Assembly: GCA_958296245.1 (NCBI GenBank)
Contig: OY282458.1
Span: 496,001 to 560,000 of the forward strand
Length of the DNA stretch: 64,000 bases
Source: an uncultured Dehalococcoidia bacterium
GTDB taxonomy: Bacteria; Chloroflexota; Dehalococcoidia; Lucifugimonadales; G958296245
Reading direction: 5' to 3'
Shown: positions 27,464 through 37,074 of the stretch, piece after piece
How the letters are laid out: every line of letters begins with the position of its first letter
How positions within the stretch are numbered: the first letter of the stretch is position 1
Position numbers and translations under genes: made by a program
The notes under the pieces: model-generated
Databases searched by the model: none
What the model was told of the DNA's origin: nothing
Seen by the model: the letters and a program-made list of their open reading frames with translations, nothing else

Positions 27464-28237
27464 TTGACCGCAAAGATAGCTTCAGGACCCGGCCTGACCG
27501 TCGAGGGCCTGACCGTCGAGTTCGGCGAGCACAAGACGCTGAGTGACGTGACCTTTGCCGTTGGCCCCGGCACGCTCATGGGCGTCGTAGGACCCAACGG
27601 CGCAGGCAAGAGCACACTGTTCAACGCCATCGCGGGACTGCTGCCGGCCCAGAAGGGCGTGGTAACCATCCGGGGCGCGGAGGGACGGCGCAGCCGGGCG
27701 CTTGCGTACGTGCCCCAGCGTGAGAACGTGAACTGGCGATTCCCCGTGACGGTCTTAGACGTGGTCATGATGGGGCGGAGCTGCGATCTGGGATGGTTCC
27801 GGCGGCCGGGCAGGCGGGATCGGGAACTCGTCCAAGTCTGTCTGAGGCGCGTCGGCCTGTGGGAGCAGAGGGCGGCTCTGATGACCGAGCTTTCGGGAGG
27901 GCAGCGGCAGCGCGTGTTCGTGGCCCGCGCCCTCGCGCAGGGGGCGGACATCATCCTGCTCGACGAGGCGTTCAGCGGCGTTGACGTGGGCGCGCAGGAG
28001 GGCCTTGTCGAGGTCCTGAAATCGCTGCGGGACGAGGGGCGCATCGTCTTGCTCGCCACCCACGACCTGACCAACCTGGCAGAGCGCTTCGATCAGCTGC
28101 TCTGCCTGAATCATCACGTCTGCGCCTACGGACCGCCGGACGAGGCGTTCACGCCCGCGGTGCTCGAAGAGCTGTACGGCGCGCACGGAGTCCACTACGC
28201 GCTTACCGGAGACCGGTTCGAGGAGCCGGGGGCATGA
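27464..28237 (+). CDS. znuC: Metal ABC transporter ATP-binding protein (ZnuC-like)
   Basis: 257 residues. Walker A GPNGAGKST, Q-loop VPQRENVNW, signature LSGGQRQRVFVARALAQ, Walker B IILLDEAFSGVD and H-loop LATHDLTNL are intact. The length and the VPQR(x)NVNW segment match ATPases of the manganese/zinc/iron chelate family. The start is TTG after AGGAGGGG. It overlaps the permease start by 4 bases (ATGA). A 225-base gap with a repeat separates it from znuA. Confidence 0.93.
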   Translation: MTAKIASGPGLTVEGLTVEFGEHKTLSDVTFAVGPGTLMGVVGPNGAGKSTLFNAIAGLLPAQKGVVTIRGAEGRRSRALAYVPQRENVNWRFPVTVLDVVMMGRSCDLGWFRRPGRRDRELVQVCLRRVGLWEQRAALMTELSGGQRQRVFVARALAQGADIILLDEAFSGVDVGAQEGLVEVLKSLRDEGRIVLLATHDLTNLAERFDQLLCLNHHVCAYGPPDEAFTPAVLEELYGAHGVHYALTGDRFEEPGA

Positions 28238-29055
28238 TCGACTACGTCACCGAGCCGCTCCAGTACAGCTTCATGGTGCGGGGGCTCGCCGTTTCGGTCC
28301 TCGTGGGCGTGATGTGCCCCCTCATCGGCGCATACGTCGTAACGCGGGGGCTCGCCTTCATGGGCGACGCGCTCGCCCACGCCGTGCTGCCCGGCATGGT
28401 AGTCGGCATCCTCCTCGGCTTTGGCCTGATTGCCGCGGTGCCCTCGGGTATCGCCGTAGCCCTGTTGATAGGACTCGTGAGCCGCCGTTCCGGTATCAGC
28501 GAGGATACGACCATCGGCATCCTGTTCGCGGGGATGTTCGCGCTCGGACTCGTCCTGCTATCGGCTTCCACAGGCATCAACGTCGATATCGAAGATTTGT
28601 TGCTCGGTCAGCCGCTCGGCGTCTCGCAGTCGGAGGTGTTCGTTGCCCTCGCTCTAACCGGAGTGGTGGTGATGGGGCTGTACTTCTTCCACCATCAGTT
28701 GGTGCTTACCAGCTTCGACCCCGAGGGGGCGAAGGTCGTCGGCATCCCGACTAACTTGATCGACAACGTGCTTCTCGTGCTCCTGTCCGTGGTCATCGTC
28801 GTCGGCATCCTGGCCGCGGGGATAGTCCTCGTCATGGCAATGCTGGTAACACCCGCCGCCACCGCGTATCTGCTCGTCCGCCGGTTCGTTACCATGATGG
28901 CCGTTGGGGCCGCCATCGGCGCGGTCTCCGCCGTCATGGGGCTCTACCTTTCGTACCACCTGAACATACCCTCCGGCCCTGCGATGACGCTGGTTGCCAC
29001 CGGGATATTCATGGCGGCGGTTGTGGTCAGGCGGGCGCCCAGACTGAGCCGTTAG
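28234..29055 (+). CDS. znuB: Metal ABC transporter permease (ZnuB-like)
   Basis: 273 residues, 7-8 membrane helices. Family sequence of the ABC-3 type: CPLIGAYVVTRGLAFMGDALAHAVLPG at the N-terminal side (conserved GDALxHAVLPG), TGINVDIEDLLLGQPLGVS, and VGILAAGIVLVMAMLVTPAATAYLL. It should form the channel for zinc, or manganese, taken from the lipoprotein. It is the last gene of the zinc unit; no clear terminator was found after it. Confidence 0.93.
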   Translation: MIDYVTEPLQYSFMVRGLAVSVLVGVMCPLIGAYVVTRGLAFMGDALAHAVLPGMVVGILLGFGLIAAVPSGIAVALLIGLVSRRSGISEDTTIGILFAGMFALGLVLLSASTGINVDIEDLLLGQPLGVSQSEVFVALALTGVVVMGLYFFHHQLVLTSFDPEGAKVVGIPTNLIDNVLLVLLSVVIVVGILAAGIVLVMAMLVTPAATAYLLVRRFVTMMAVGAAIGAVSAVMGLYLSYHLNIPSGPAMTLVATGIFMAAVVVRRAPRLSR

Positions 29056-29384
29056 GGGCCGGCTGGTGCAGGCGCAGCTCCGCCCCGCTGCTCATCTACC
29101 ATCAATTCGAGGCGGGGACCGATGGCGATAGGCTGATTTGGAGGGTTGTGGAGTCCAGCCATACTCAAAAACACCTTCCTACTGAATGAAAACCCACCTT
29201 CGCGTTCACGGGCCGAGCACGAAACGCGCTCGCTCGTTCCTCAGCATCTCGTACGGCGTTACGCACTTGATACCAATTCCGATGCAAACATCGGGAATCT
29301 GCGTGAAGCGTCATTACGACAAGCCACCACGGAGGCCGTGAATTCGGCTTGGGACTTTCGAACAGTGGGGCCGCTGGCCGGGAG
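29056..29384. other. Intergenic stretch without recognisable gene
   Basis: The 3' ends of znuB and the oligopeptide operon face each other here. One frame of 80 codons exists on the plus strand and a shorter one on the minus strand reads VTPYEMLRNERARFVLGP before a stop. Neither is convincing. The segment around 29150-29330 is AT-richer than its surroundings and may be decayed foreign DNA. Confidence 0.35.
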
Positions 29385-30452
29385 CTAGTCGGTTGTCTGG
29401 GGGCTGGCCATCTCGCCGATGCCCACCAGCTCCAGCTCCTTGGCCCGGTGGCAGCTCACGGAGTGGCCGGGGGCGACCTCCTCGAGGGCGGGGGTTACCT
29501 CACGGCATACGTCGGTGGCGAACGGGCACCGCGGATGGAAGTAGCAGCCGGACGGGGGATTGGCCGGGTTGGCGACTTCGCCGCTGAGAACCGTGCGGCT
29601 CGATTGGCGGGCCCGGGGGTCCGGAATCGGCGCGGCTGACAGAAGCGCCGCCGTGTACGGGTGCTTGGGGTTGGCGTACAACTCCTCCGTCTCGGCGACC
29701 TCGACGATCTTGCCGACGTACATGACGACGACGCGGTCGGCTATCTGCTTCACGACGCTCAGGTCGTGCGCCACGAAGAGGTAGGTCAGGCTCAACTCTT
29801 CCTGCAGGTCCATCAGCAGGTTGATGACCTGCGCCTGCACGGAGACGTCGAGCGCCGATACGGGCTCGTCGGCCACCACGAGGCGTGGATTGAGCGCCAG
29901 CGCCCGCGCGATTCCGATGCGCTGCCTCTCGCCGCCGCTGAACGCGTGCGGGAACCGGCGCATGTACTCCGGGCGCAGCCCCACCAGACGCATCAGCTCG
30001 GCCACGCGGTCTGCGCGGCTGCCGCTGGACTTCATGCCGTGGACGAAGAGAGGCTCCCCCACGATGTCGAACAGGGTCATCCTGGGGTTGAGCGACGAGA
30101 AGGGGTCCTGGAAGATCATCTGCATCTCTCTGCGCAGAGAGCGGAGCTCGCCGCCGGATAGGGAGGCTATGTCCACCGTCCGGTCGTCGCCGGTGTGAAA
30201 GAGTATCTCCCCTTCGGTGACGTCGTAGGCTCGGAGCACGCAGCGGGCGGTGGTCGTCTTGCCGCAGCCGCTCTCGCCGACCAGGCCGAGGGTCTCGCCC
30301 TCGTGCAGGTCGAAGGTGACGTCGTCGACCGCCCGAACGTGCCCGACGGTGCGCTTCAGGAAGCCCTTCTGTATCGGGAAGAACTTCTTGAGCCCCTTAA
30401 CCTGCAGGAGCTTGTCGTTGCTTTCCGGCTGGGTCGCGTTCGAATCATCCAT
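29385..30452 (-). CDS. Oligopeptide/dipeptide ABC transporter ATP-binding protein (OppF/DppF-like)
   Basis: 355 residues. Walker [11 protein letters not shown], signature [19 protein letters not shown], Walker [15 protein letters not shown] and H-loop VAHDLSVV are intact. The C-terminal oligopeptide-transporter extension carries a cysteine-containing [15 protein letters not shown] segment, which binds a [4Fe-4S] cluster in some relatives. Last gene of the SBP-B-C-D-F operon; overlaps the D gene by 8 bases. Confidence 0.93.
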   Translation of the reverse strand: MDDSNATQPESNDKLLQVKGLKKFFPIQKGFLKRTVGHVRAVDDVTFDLHEGETLGLVGESGCGKTTTARCVLRAYDVTEGEILFHTGDDRTVDIASLSGGELRSLRREMQMIFQDPFSSLNPRMTLFDIVGEPLFVHGMKSSGSRADRVAELMRLVGLRPEYMRRFPHAFSGGERQRIGIARALALNPRLVVADEPVSALDVSVQAQVINLLMDLQEELSLTYLFVAHDLSVVKQIADRVVVMYVGKIVEVAETEELYANPKHPYTAALLSAAPIPDPRARQSSRTVLSGEVANPANPPSGCYFHPRCPFATDVCREVTPALEEVAPGHSVSCHRAKELELVGIGEMASPQTTD

Positions 30453-31539
30453 CGTTTTCGGCCTCTGCCGTGACGGGATTCCCCTGCGCGTCGTGGTACA
30501 GGAAGCACCTCACCAGGTGGGGCCCCTCCAGTGGGAGGAACAGGGGCGGGTCATGGTCGCAGACGCCCGGCATGAAGCTGGGGCATCTGGGGTTGAAGGT
30601 GCAGCCGGGGGGGCGGTTGAACGGATGGGGTATGGACCCGGCTATGGGCTGCATCCGCTCGCCGCGCTTCGTGTAGATGCTCGGTATGGAGGTTAGCAAC
30701 GAGGTGGTGTACGGGTGCTTGGGGTTGTGGAACATGTCGTCCGAGGGCCCGAACTCCACGCCGCGGCCCAGGTACATGACCAGCACCTCGTCCGCCATCT
30801 CCGCGATCACTCCCAGGTCGTGGGTGATCAGCATGATCGCCATGCCCTGGCTCTCCTGCAACTCGCGGAGCAGATCGAGGATCTGGGCCTGTGTGGTCAC
30901 GTCGAGCGCCGTGGTGGGCTCGTCGGCGATTAGCAGCTTGGGCTCGCATGAGATGGCCATGGCTATCATGGCGCGCTGCCGGATGCCGCCGCTCAACTGG
31001 TGTGAGAACTCGTCGATGCGCTGCCGCGGGTTGGAGATGCCCACCATGCTCAGCAACTCCACGGCCCACTCGCGGGCCTCTCTCTTGCTGTAGCCGCGGT
31101 GAGACCGGATGGCCTCGATCATCTGGTTCCCGATCGTGTGTACCGGGCTGAACGAGGTCATGGGCTCCTGGAAGATGAGCGAGATGTCCGCCCACCGGAC
31201 GGCGCGCATAGGTCCGCTGTTGGGGCCGAGGGAGGCTAGGTCCACGGCGTCATCCGGGTCGGTCTCGGGGTCGAGGCGCAGCTCTATGGAGCCGTTCACG
31301 ATCCGGCCCGGTCTGTCGAGGATCTGCAGGATCGCCCGCCCGACCGTGCTCTTGCCGCAGCCGCTCTCTCCGACGACGCCCAGTGTGCGCCCAGGGAAGA
31401 TGTCGAAGGAGACCCCGTCCACGGCGCGCACCAAGCCCTCGTCCGTGGGGAAGTGGACCTCCAGGTCCGTTACGGAGATAAGGGGCGTGCCCCGGCCGGC
31501 GGCCATGTCCGGTCTACTGGCTGTAGGGGTCTGCTGCAT
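30445..31539 (-). CDS. Oligopeptide/dipeptide ABC transporter ATP-binding protein (OppD/DppD-like)
   Basis: 364 residues. Walker [10 protein letters not shown], signature [19 protein letters not shown], Walker [15 protein letters not shown] and H-loop ITHDLGVI. The C-terminal extension has [11 protein letters not shown] and a further cysteine (CDHDPP). It pairs with the F subunit to form the ATPase dimer. It overlaps the permease C gene by 26 bases, a sign of tight coupling. Confidence 0.93.
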   Translation of the reverse strand: MQQTPTASRPDMAAGRGTPLISVTDLEVHFPTDEGLVRAVDGVSFDIFPGRTLGVVGESGCGKSTVGRAILQILDRPGRIVNGSIELRLDPETDPDDAVDLASLGPNSGPMRAVRWADISLIFQEPMTSFSPVHTIGNQMIEAIRSHRGYSKREAREWAVELLSMVGISNPRQRIDEFSHQLSGGIRQRAMIAMAISCEPKLLIADEPTTALDVTTQAQILDLLRELQESQGMAIMLITHDLGVIAEMADEVLVMYLGRGVEFGPSDDMFHNPKHPYTTSLLTSIPSIYTKRGERMQPIAGSIPHPFNRPPGCTFNPRCPSFMPGVCDHDPPLFLPLEGPHLVRCFLYHDAQGNPVTAEAENDG

Positions 31540-32644
31540 CCCTTATTCCGTCTCCCATGAAGTTGAACGCAAGGACGGCGACCGTTACCGCGATGGCGGG
31601 TACCATCAGCCACTGGTAGAGCGCGACCGCCTGGAGGTTCTGCGCGGCCTGCAACAGGACACCGTAGCTGATGGCTGGGGCCTGCAGGCCCAGACCGAGG
31701 AAGCTCAGGGCCGTCTCCGCTATGATCATGCCCGGAATCGCCAGGGACATGACTGTGATGATGTGGCTGGCGAACGACGGCACCATGTGTCGGAATATGA
31801 CCCTGGCCGTTGAGGCGCCGGCCAGCCTTGCGGCCATTACGAACTCCTCCTCACGCATGGCGAGGAACCTGCCCCGCACGACACGCGCGGTGTCGGTCCA
31901 GGCGAATAGCGAGATCACGATGGTGATGGCGAAGTAGAGCTTGAGGGGGCCCCAGTCGCGCGGCACGGAGGCGGCCAACGCCATCCACAGCGGCAAAGTA
32001 GGAACGGCGCGCACGATCTCTATTAAGCGCTGGATGACCGTGTCCGTAATCCCGCCGAAGAACCCGGAAACCCCGCCCAGGGAGACTCCCAACAGCAGGC
32101 TGATGCCGACGCCAACAAGTCCGATGGACATCGAGACGCGCGTGCCGTACATCAGCCGCGACCACATGTCGCGGCCCAGCCTGTCGGTCCCCAGGACGTA
32201 TGGGCCCGCCCTGTCGTAGCCTTCGGGGACGCCCATCAGGTGCCGGTCGATCTTTATGAACCCCAGGAACTTGTACTCGAAGCCGCGCACGAAGAAGTGG
32301 ACCGGGATCTTGTCGTCCGGGTCGGTCTCATACACGCGCTGGAAGGACTCGGGGTCGATGCCGCCGGAGACGGCCTTGACGTGCGGATGGAACCCGCTGT
32401 CGAACCAGTGGATCGTCTGCGGGGCAAGGTAGCCGATGCTCGTCTCGACGTCCTCGGGGTGGGCCATGGAGAAGAACTCGGCCGCCACTGCGATTACGTA
32501 GAGGAAGACGAGCACCCATGCTGCAATCACTGCCGCCCGGTGCTTCTTGAAGCGCCACCACATGAGCTGCCACTGCGACGCGACGAATACGCGCTCTTCT
32601 TCAGTGACCTCGACCTGCCGCGCCGGGACGGCTGCTTCTGTCAT
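31514..32644 (-). CDS. Oligopeptide ABC transporter permease (OppC/DppC-like)
   Basis: 376 residues. The N-terminal cytoplasmic part carries the first helix near residues 38-56 ([19 protein letters not shown]). A long periplasmic insert follows (about residues 60-140), larger than in E. coli DppC. The BPD_transp_1 domain then begins at [17 protein letters not shown], the OppC hallmark, and the EAA loop is at [20 protein letters not shown]. It should form the translocation channel with OppB, three bases downstream of it. Confidence 0.92.
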   Translation of the reverse strand: MTEAAVPARQVEVTEEERVFVASQWQLMWWRFKKHRAAVIAAWVLVFLYVIAVAAEFFSMAHPEDVETSIGYLAPQTIHWFDSGFHPHVKAVSGGIDPESFQRVYETDPDDKIPVHFFVRGFEYKFLGFIKIDRHLMGVPEGYDRAGPYVLGTDRLGRDMWSRLMYGTRVSMSIGLVGVGISLLLGVSLGGVSGFFGGITDTVIQRLIEIVRAVPTLPLWMALAASVPRDWGPLKLYFAITIVISLFAWTDTARVVRGRFLAMREEEFVMAARLAGASTARVIFRHMVPSFASHIITVMSLAIPGMIIAETALSFLGLGLQAPAISYGVLLQAAQNLQAVALYQWLMVPAIAVTVAVLAFNFMGDGIRDAADPYSQ

Positions 32645-32647
32645 TTC

Positions 32648-33655
32648 TTACGATATTCTTATTCGCGGGTCGATGATGACCAGCAGGATGTCGGAGAGCA
32701 GCGTTCCGACAACCGTCATGACGCCGAGAAGCAAGATAATGCTGGATGCCAGGAAGAGGTCCTGGGTGAAAAGGCTCTGGAGTAGCACGGGCCCCAGCGT
32801 TGGCAGGCTCAGAACGACGGATACGATGATGCTCCCTGAGATGAGGTAGGGCAGCAGGTAGCCGATGGTGCTAACCAGCGGGTTCAGCGCCACTCGGACG
32901 GGGTATTTCATGATGAGCCGCCACTCTGCAAGCCCCTTTGCCCGGGCGGTGACGACGTAGGGCTTTCTCAGCTCGTCCAGGAGGTTGGCGCGCATGACCC
33001 GGATCAGCCCGGCGGTGCCGGACGTCCCGAGGATCAGCGCTGGTATCCACAGGTGGACGAACAGGTCCCAGGCGCGAGCCAGGGACCAGCCGACGGACTG
33101 AAACTCCGGCGAGAACAGACCTCCCACGCTGAAGTTGAAGTAGACGAAGGCCATGTACATCAGGATGAGGGCCAGCAGGAAATCGGGCGTGGCGAGGCCC
33201 AAGAACCCCACGAACGTGAAAGAGTAGTCGGCTATCGAGCGTTGCTTGACCGCGGTATATATGCCTATGGGTATCGCAAGAGCCCACGTGAACACGATGG
33301 TAGCCGCGGCAAGGATGATGGTGAGGAACAGCCGGTCTTTGATCACATCCCAGATCGGCAGCCTGTACTCCAGGGCTTGGCCGAACCGTCCTTGCACTAC
33401 CCTTCCAATCCACTTGAAGTACTGGATGTACATCGGCCTATCCAGGCCGTACAGTTTTCTGAGGGCCTCCTTCCGCTCCAGCAATCCCTCCGCTGACGAC
33501 CTCTGGACGCCCCCGAAGCCCTCCTCGATCTGCCGAAGGATATAGCTGTCGACGTAGTCGCCCGCCGGCAACTGGATGATCATGAAGGAGAAGATCGAGA
33601 TCGAGAAGATCGTGAATATCGCGAGGACTGTGCGCCGGATGAGGAAGGCAAGCAT
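32648..33655 (-). CDS. Oligopeptide ABC transporter permease (OppB/DppB-like)
   Basis: 335 residues, six membrane helices. The N-terminus FLIRRTVLAIFTIFSISIFSF is the classic OppB first helix. The EAA loop is at PYVVTARAKGLAEWRLIMKY, and the C-terminal ending has LLSDILLVIIDPRIR. Between this gene and the substrate-binding protein upstream lies a strong hairpin, which would let the lipoprotein message accumulate above the permease message. Confidence 0.92.
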   Translation of the reverse strand: MLAFLIRRTVLAIFTIFSISIFSFMIIQLPAGDYVDSYILRQIEEGFGGVQRSSAEGLLERKEALRKLYGLDRPMYIQYFKWIGRVVQGRFGQALEYRLPIWDVIKDRLFLTIILAAATIVFTWALAIPIGIYTAVKQRSIADYSFTFVGFLGLATPDFLLALILMYMAFVYFNFSVGGLFSPEFQSVGWSLARAWDLFVHLWIPALILGTSGTAGLIRVMRANLLDELRKPYVVTARAKGLAEWRLIMKYPVRVALNPLVSTIGYLLPYLISGSIIVSVVLSLPTLGPVLLQSLFTQDLFLASSIILLLGVMTVVGTLLSDILLVIIDPRIRIS

Positions 33656-33763
33656 TTTAGGACAGGCACCCTTGGGGAGCTTTCATGCGCGGCCGCGTAT
33701 CGGTAGCTTCAGGGTAGTCCAAAAGAGCGGGCCTCACTCCCCGGCAGTTTTGGGGACGTTGTA

Positions 33764-33800
33764 CAGGTGGCCGGGGCGGACTGACCGCCCCGGCCACCTG
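33764..33800 (-). terminator. Strong stem-loop between the substrate-binding gene and the permease gene
   Basis: CAGGTGGCCGGGGCGG and its exact complement form a 16-bp stem with a 5-base loop. It starts 21 bases after the SBP stop. There is no T-run. A partial terminator or message-stabilising hairpin is the usual reading at this place in binding-protein-dependent operons. Confidence 0.65.
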
Positions 33801-33821
33801 TCAAGATGAGCTTAACGCTGT

Positions 33822-35999
33822 CTAGTAGCCGGCGTCGTTCTTACCGTCTATGAAGAACCACTGCTCCGGCCTTTGCTCCACCGGGATGTGGGAGATGTCC
33901 GGTACCCCTATGGGGGTGTTCCGGAAGTTCTCCTTCACCACCAGCACGCCCATGAATCCGGGGGCCGCGTGGTTGAAGGTGATGCCGAGAGCGTTCTCGA
34001 TCTGAAGCATGAAGCCTCTCTGGTACGCCTCTTTGCGGTCGCCCTGCTTCAGAGGCTGCGTCTCGAGGGCGATGTCGTTCAGTTCCTTAATTACTCCGGA
34101 CGGCTCAACGCCCTGTTCACCGTCGGTCTCTACGTACAGCCCAACGGCAGGCGCGAGGTCGGAATAGCTGTGTAACGCGTTGTACGGGGCGCGGCCCGAT
34201 GGGCCTCCCGATACCATTGTCATGTTCAGGTTCTTCTCGCGCCGGTCTCCGTATAAACTGACGTCCATGGGGTTGATCGCTACCTTGACACCGACGTTCT
34301 CGGCCCACTGGGCCCTCAGCAGGTCGGCCATTCCGCAGTAGTTGGCGAAGTAGCCGGTCACGCAACCGACCTCGATTGTGAGCGGCCCGCCGCCATCCGC
34401 ACGAAGCCTGAAGCCGGACGAGTCCTTCTCCGTCAGGCCGATGCCATCAAGCATTGCGTTGGCCTGTTCGACGTCCAGGTAGTTCCACAGCGTGTCGTAC
34501 TTCTCGCCGAGGTAGAAGCCGTGAGACGGCAGCGGCGATGCGTTGCGGATGTAGCCCATGCCCTGGAAGAAAGCCTCGTAGAAGCCCTCCCTGTCGGTGG
34601 CAACGGCCATCGCCTGCCTGAACTCCGTGTTGTTGAACAGCTCGCCGATGTACGGGTCCTCGGCGTAGGTCAGGTTCCAGGTGAACCCGGTACCGCCTGG
34701 GTGGTCTGTGAGCTGGACCCTGTAGTTGCCGACGTCCTGGGACGCGATTAGCAGCGGCAGCTTGTCGAGACCGACGTGCCGGCGCTGGTAGTCGACGTCG
34801 CCGCGCATCGCCCTAAGGGCGAGCACCTCGGTGTTGGTGAAAAGCGACATTACGATCTTGTCAATGTAAGGAAGCTGGTTGCCTTCTTGGTCGACGACCC
34901 AGTAGTAGGGGTTGCGCTCGAGCTCCCACGTCTGCTCGGTGGGAGGCACCACGACCTTCCACGGGCCCACCATCGGCACGTCGGGGTTCCTGTGGGCGTC
35001 CGCCTTGTCCAAGAAGAGCGCCGCCCAACTCTCGTACTCGCCGTCCTGAACCCACTGCTCGATCTGGGCCTGGTCGCCGTAGTCCATGTGGAACTGCTTC
35101 AGGTAGTGAGCAGGATAGGCGATCGACCCGCCTGCCCGGACCCAAATGTTGATCTCGCCCACTCCAGGACTGGCCAGCTCGTCCAAGAACGCAGGGGTGG
35201 GACTGTCGAAGTGGTATCTGATCGTGTACTGGTCTATCTTCTCGAATCGCGGCGCGAAACCGGAACCGCCGGCTCCGCCTCCGCCGATGGAACCCTTCCT
35301 GCCGGGGTTGATCACCTCGTTCTCGATCACGTCCAGCTTGGCGAACTCGAAGTCATCCGCCGTGAAGGGCGCGCCGTCGGACCACCTCATCCCCTCTCTG
35401 AGGTAGAGGGTGAATTCGGTATCGTCCTCGTTCACGTCCCACCCCTTTGCGATGTTCGGGTAGATGTCGACGCCGTTCGTGTCCCACATCAGTATGTGGT
35501 CCGGGGTGAGGCGGTTCATGTTCTCGTTGTCGTTGGGGCCGGTGAAGCCTCGGCGCCATGTTCCGCCATAGTCCCCTACGCGCTCCACGGTGGGGAGTAC
35601 CATAGGCTCATTGGGCAGCCTCTCCTCGACCGGCGGAAGATCGCCTGCTGCCACCATTGCCGCCAGCAACGGCGACTCGCCGTAGCTCGTGGGCGGCGGG
35701 CCGGTATGGATGAAGCTGTGGAGGTCCTCACCGAAGAACTCCCGCTCGATGCCCCTGCCCTCGGCCGGCACCTCGACCTCTTTCACCACCTCGACTTCTT
35801 TCACGACCTCCTTCACCACCTCCACTTCCTTCACCACTTCGACCTCTTTCACCACCTCCACTTCCTTCACCACCTCCACCGGGACCTCTTTGATGACCTC
35901 GACTTCCTTGACGGTCTCCGACCCGCAGGCGATAGCGAGTGTTGCAGCCAGACCCGCCATCAAGACGAGTAGGGTCTTCCAATTACATATTCGGCCCAT
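33822..35999 (-). CDS. ABC transporter substrate-binding lipoprotein, family 5 (oligopeptide type)
   Basis: 725 residues, longer than E. coli OppA/DppA (about 540). The signal peptide ends at the lipobox LAIAC. Residues about 27-80 are a spacer of repeated V-K-E-V-E units. The SBP_bac_5 domain follows: TLYLREGMRWSDGAPFTADD, NPYYWVVDQEGNQLPYIDKI, FNNTEFRQAMAVATDREGF. It should bind peptides or another small ligand for the downstream permeases. AGGAGGG precedes the ATG. It is the first gene of the operon. The ligand is not predictable. Confidence 0.92.
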   Translation of the reverse strand: MGRICNWKTLLVLMAGLAATLAIACGSETVKEVEVIKEVPVEVVKEVEVVKEVEVVKEVEVVKEVVKEVEVVKEVEVPAEGRGIEREFFGEDLHSFIHTGPPPTSYGESPLLAAMVAAGDLPPVEERLPNEPMVLPTVERVGDYGGTWRRGFTGPNDNENMNRLTPDHILMWDTNGVDIYPNIAKGWDVNEDDTEFTLYLREGMRWSDGAPFTADDFEFAKLDVIENEVINPGRKGSIGGGGAGGSGFAPRFEKIDQYTIRYHFDSPTPAFLDELASPGVGEINIWVRAGGSIAYPAHYLKQFHMDYGDQAQIEQWVQDGEYESWAALFLDKADAHRNPDVPMVGPWKVVVPPTEQTWELERNPYYWVVDQEGNQLPYIDKIVMSLFTNTEVLALRAMRGDVDYQRRHVGLDKLPLLIASQDVGNYRVQLTDHPGGTGFTWNLTYAEDPYIGELFNNTEFRQAMAVATDREGFYEAFFQGMGYIRNASPLPSHGFYLGEKYDTLWNYLDVEQANAMLDGIGLTEKDSSGFRLRADGGGPLTIEVGCVTGYFANYCGMADLLRAQWAENVGVKVAINPMDVSLYGDRREKNLNMTMVSGGPSGRAPYNALHSYSDLAPAVGLYVETDGEQGVEPSGVIKELNDIALETQPLKQGDRKEAYQRGFMLQIENALGITFNHAAPGFMGVLVVKENFRNTPIGVPDISHIPVEQRPEQWFFIDGKNDAGY

Positions 36000-36539
36000 A
36001 TCAATTCCCTCCTGAGAAGCGCGCGAGATTCGTACCCCGCCGCGCCCATGGCTTCTACGCAGGCCTTGACCAGCCGGCGCCAGAGAGGCCAGCCTCTACA
36101 AGTCAAGGAAGGCTATCCTATTGAGTGGCTGCCCGTCAACCTCAGTCTTTACATGGGGAGTCTGTCCCAGGTTAGTTAGTAGGCGGTGTCGTTTCATTAG
36201 GATGGCGCTACACTCATACGTCTTTCCGGCCTGCGTCGGAATAGGGTGGTGCGGGCGAGACGCCCGCGCTCCCAGGAAGAGGGGATTGATGGCCTGCGCG
36301 CGTATGATGCCTACCTCATGGCGAAGAAAGATCTGCGGATCCGGTTGTTGTTGGTATAATCAAGCGGACGGGCGGCGCAGCAGAAGTGCGCCCGGTTTGG
36401 CGCCGGGAGGACGCCGGGTTCGACAGCCAGGCGCAGCACGCGCCCAGTCCTGGTCGGCGCAGAAATCGTGGAGCATCATACCGCGTGGGACCACTTGTCA
36501 CGCACGCACTCCCAACGTCGACCCGAGGAGGATGTTCCG
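36000..36539. other. Intergenic stretch with an inverted repeat and a promoter
   Basis: Divergent upstream region of the SBP gene and the DUF4377 lipoprotein. It contains a perfect GCGGGCG-AGA-CGCCCGC hairpin at 36251-36267 followed by GCTCCCAGG, which recurs inside the repeat array at 53235-53257. The rest has no recognisable gene. Confidence 0.5.
36352..36360 (+). promoter_or_regulatory. Extended -10 promoter element
   Basis: TGGTATAAT: a consensus TATAAT with the TGn extension. No -35 match is needed for such promoters. A start near 36367 would give a leader of about 170 bases before the DUF4377 gene. Confidence 0.45.
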
Positions 36540-36986
36540 TTGACCACAACGTTGAGGGTGCTGTTCGTCGTCGCTATGATCGTTATCGTTGCCGCTTGCG
36601 GCGAGCTCAAGTTCACAGTCGGACCAGAACCGGAGAACGACCCGGTGACCGTAGAGGTGACCGAAGCTACAGCCGAGCCTGAAACAAGGGGCGGCGAGGT
36701 GATGGAAGCTACAGCCGAGCCTGAAACAAGGGGCGGCGAGGTGATGGAGGTCACAGTCGGGCCTGAGCTGGAAGAGTGCGTGGGCGTAGCTCCCATGCAG
36801 TGCATGGTGGTCGATGGCGGATTGTTCTACGAACCCATAGAAGGCTTCGATCATGAAGAGGGGTATACCTATCGACTGAGGATCGAGCGTTACGACGCCT
36901 GGCCGGACGTGGAAGAGCCGCCGCAGGACGCGTCGCTATACGGCTACCGGCTCATCGAGGTCATAAGCAAAACGCTGGAGGAATGA
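36540..36986 (+). CDS. DUF4377-domain lipoprotein
   Basis: 148 residues from a TTG with GAGGAG nine bases upstream; longer starts add residues without a signal. The signal peptide ends at the lipobox IVAAC. A spacer contains two identical 14-residue repeats (EATAEPETRGGEVM) encoded by a 42-base tandem repeat at 36663-36746. The C-terminal 70 residues fit DUF4377: CVGVAPMQCMVVDGG, FYEPIEGFDHEEGYTYRLRI, with the two conserved cysteines. DUF4377 proteins are secreted or lipoproteins, sometimes tied to META/HslJ domains. Function is unknown. Confidence 0.75.
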   Translation: MTTTLRVLFVVAMIVIVAACGELKFTVGPEPENDPVTVEVTEATAEPETRGGEVMEATAEPETRGGEVMEVTVGPELEECVGVAPMQCMVVDGGLFYEPIEGFDHEEGYTYRLRIERYDAWPDVEEPPQDASLYGYRLIEVISKTLEE

Positions 36987-37074
36987 CGCAATCGCGGGCG
37001 CATCGCCCCGGGCGCGGAGGACTGGCAACCATCCCACCCGCGTGGATGAAGCGACAGGCTGGCTGCGGACGGGG

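Noticed and set aside
29146-29388. 80-codon plus frame and a minus-strand VTPYEMLRNERARF peptide, possible transposase remnant
   Set aside because: Too short and no terminal repeats or other transposase motif seen; could be chance similarity.
36375-36470. tRNA-like stretch with GGGTTCGACA
   Set aside because: No acceptor or anticodon stem can be formed around it.
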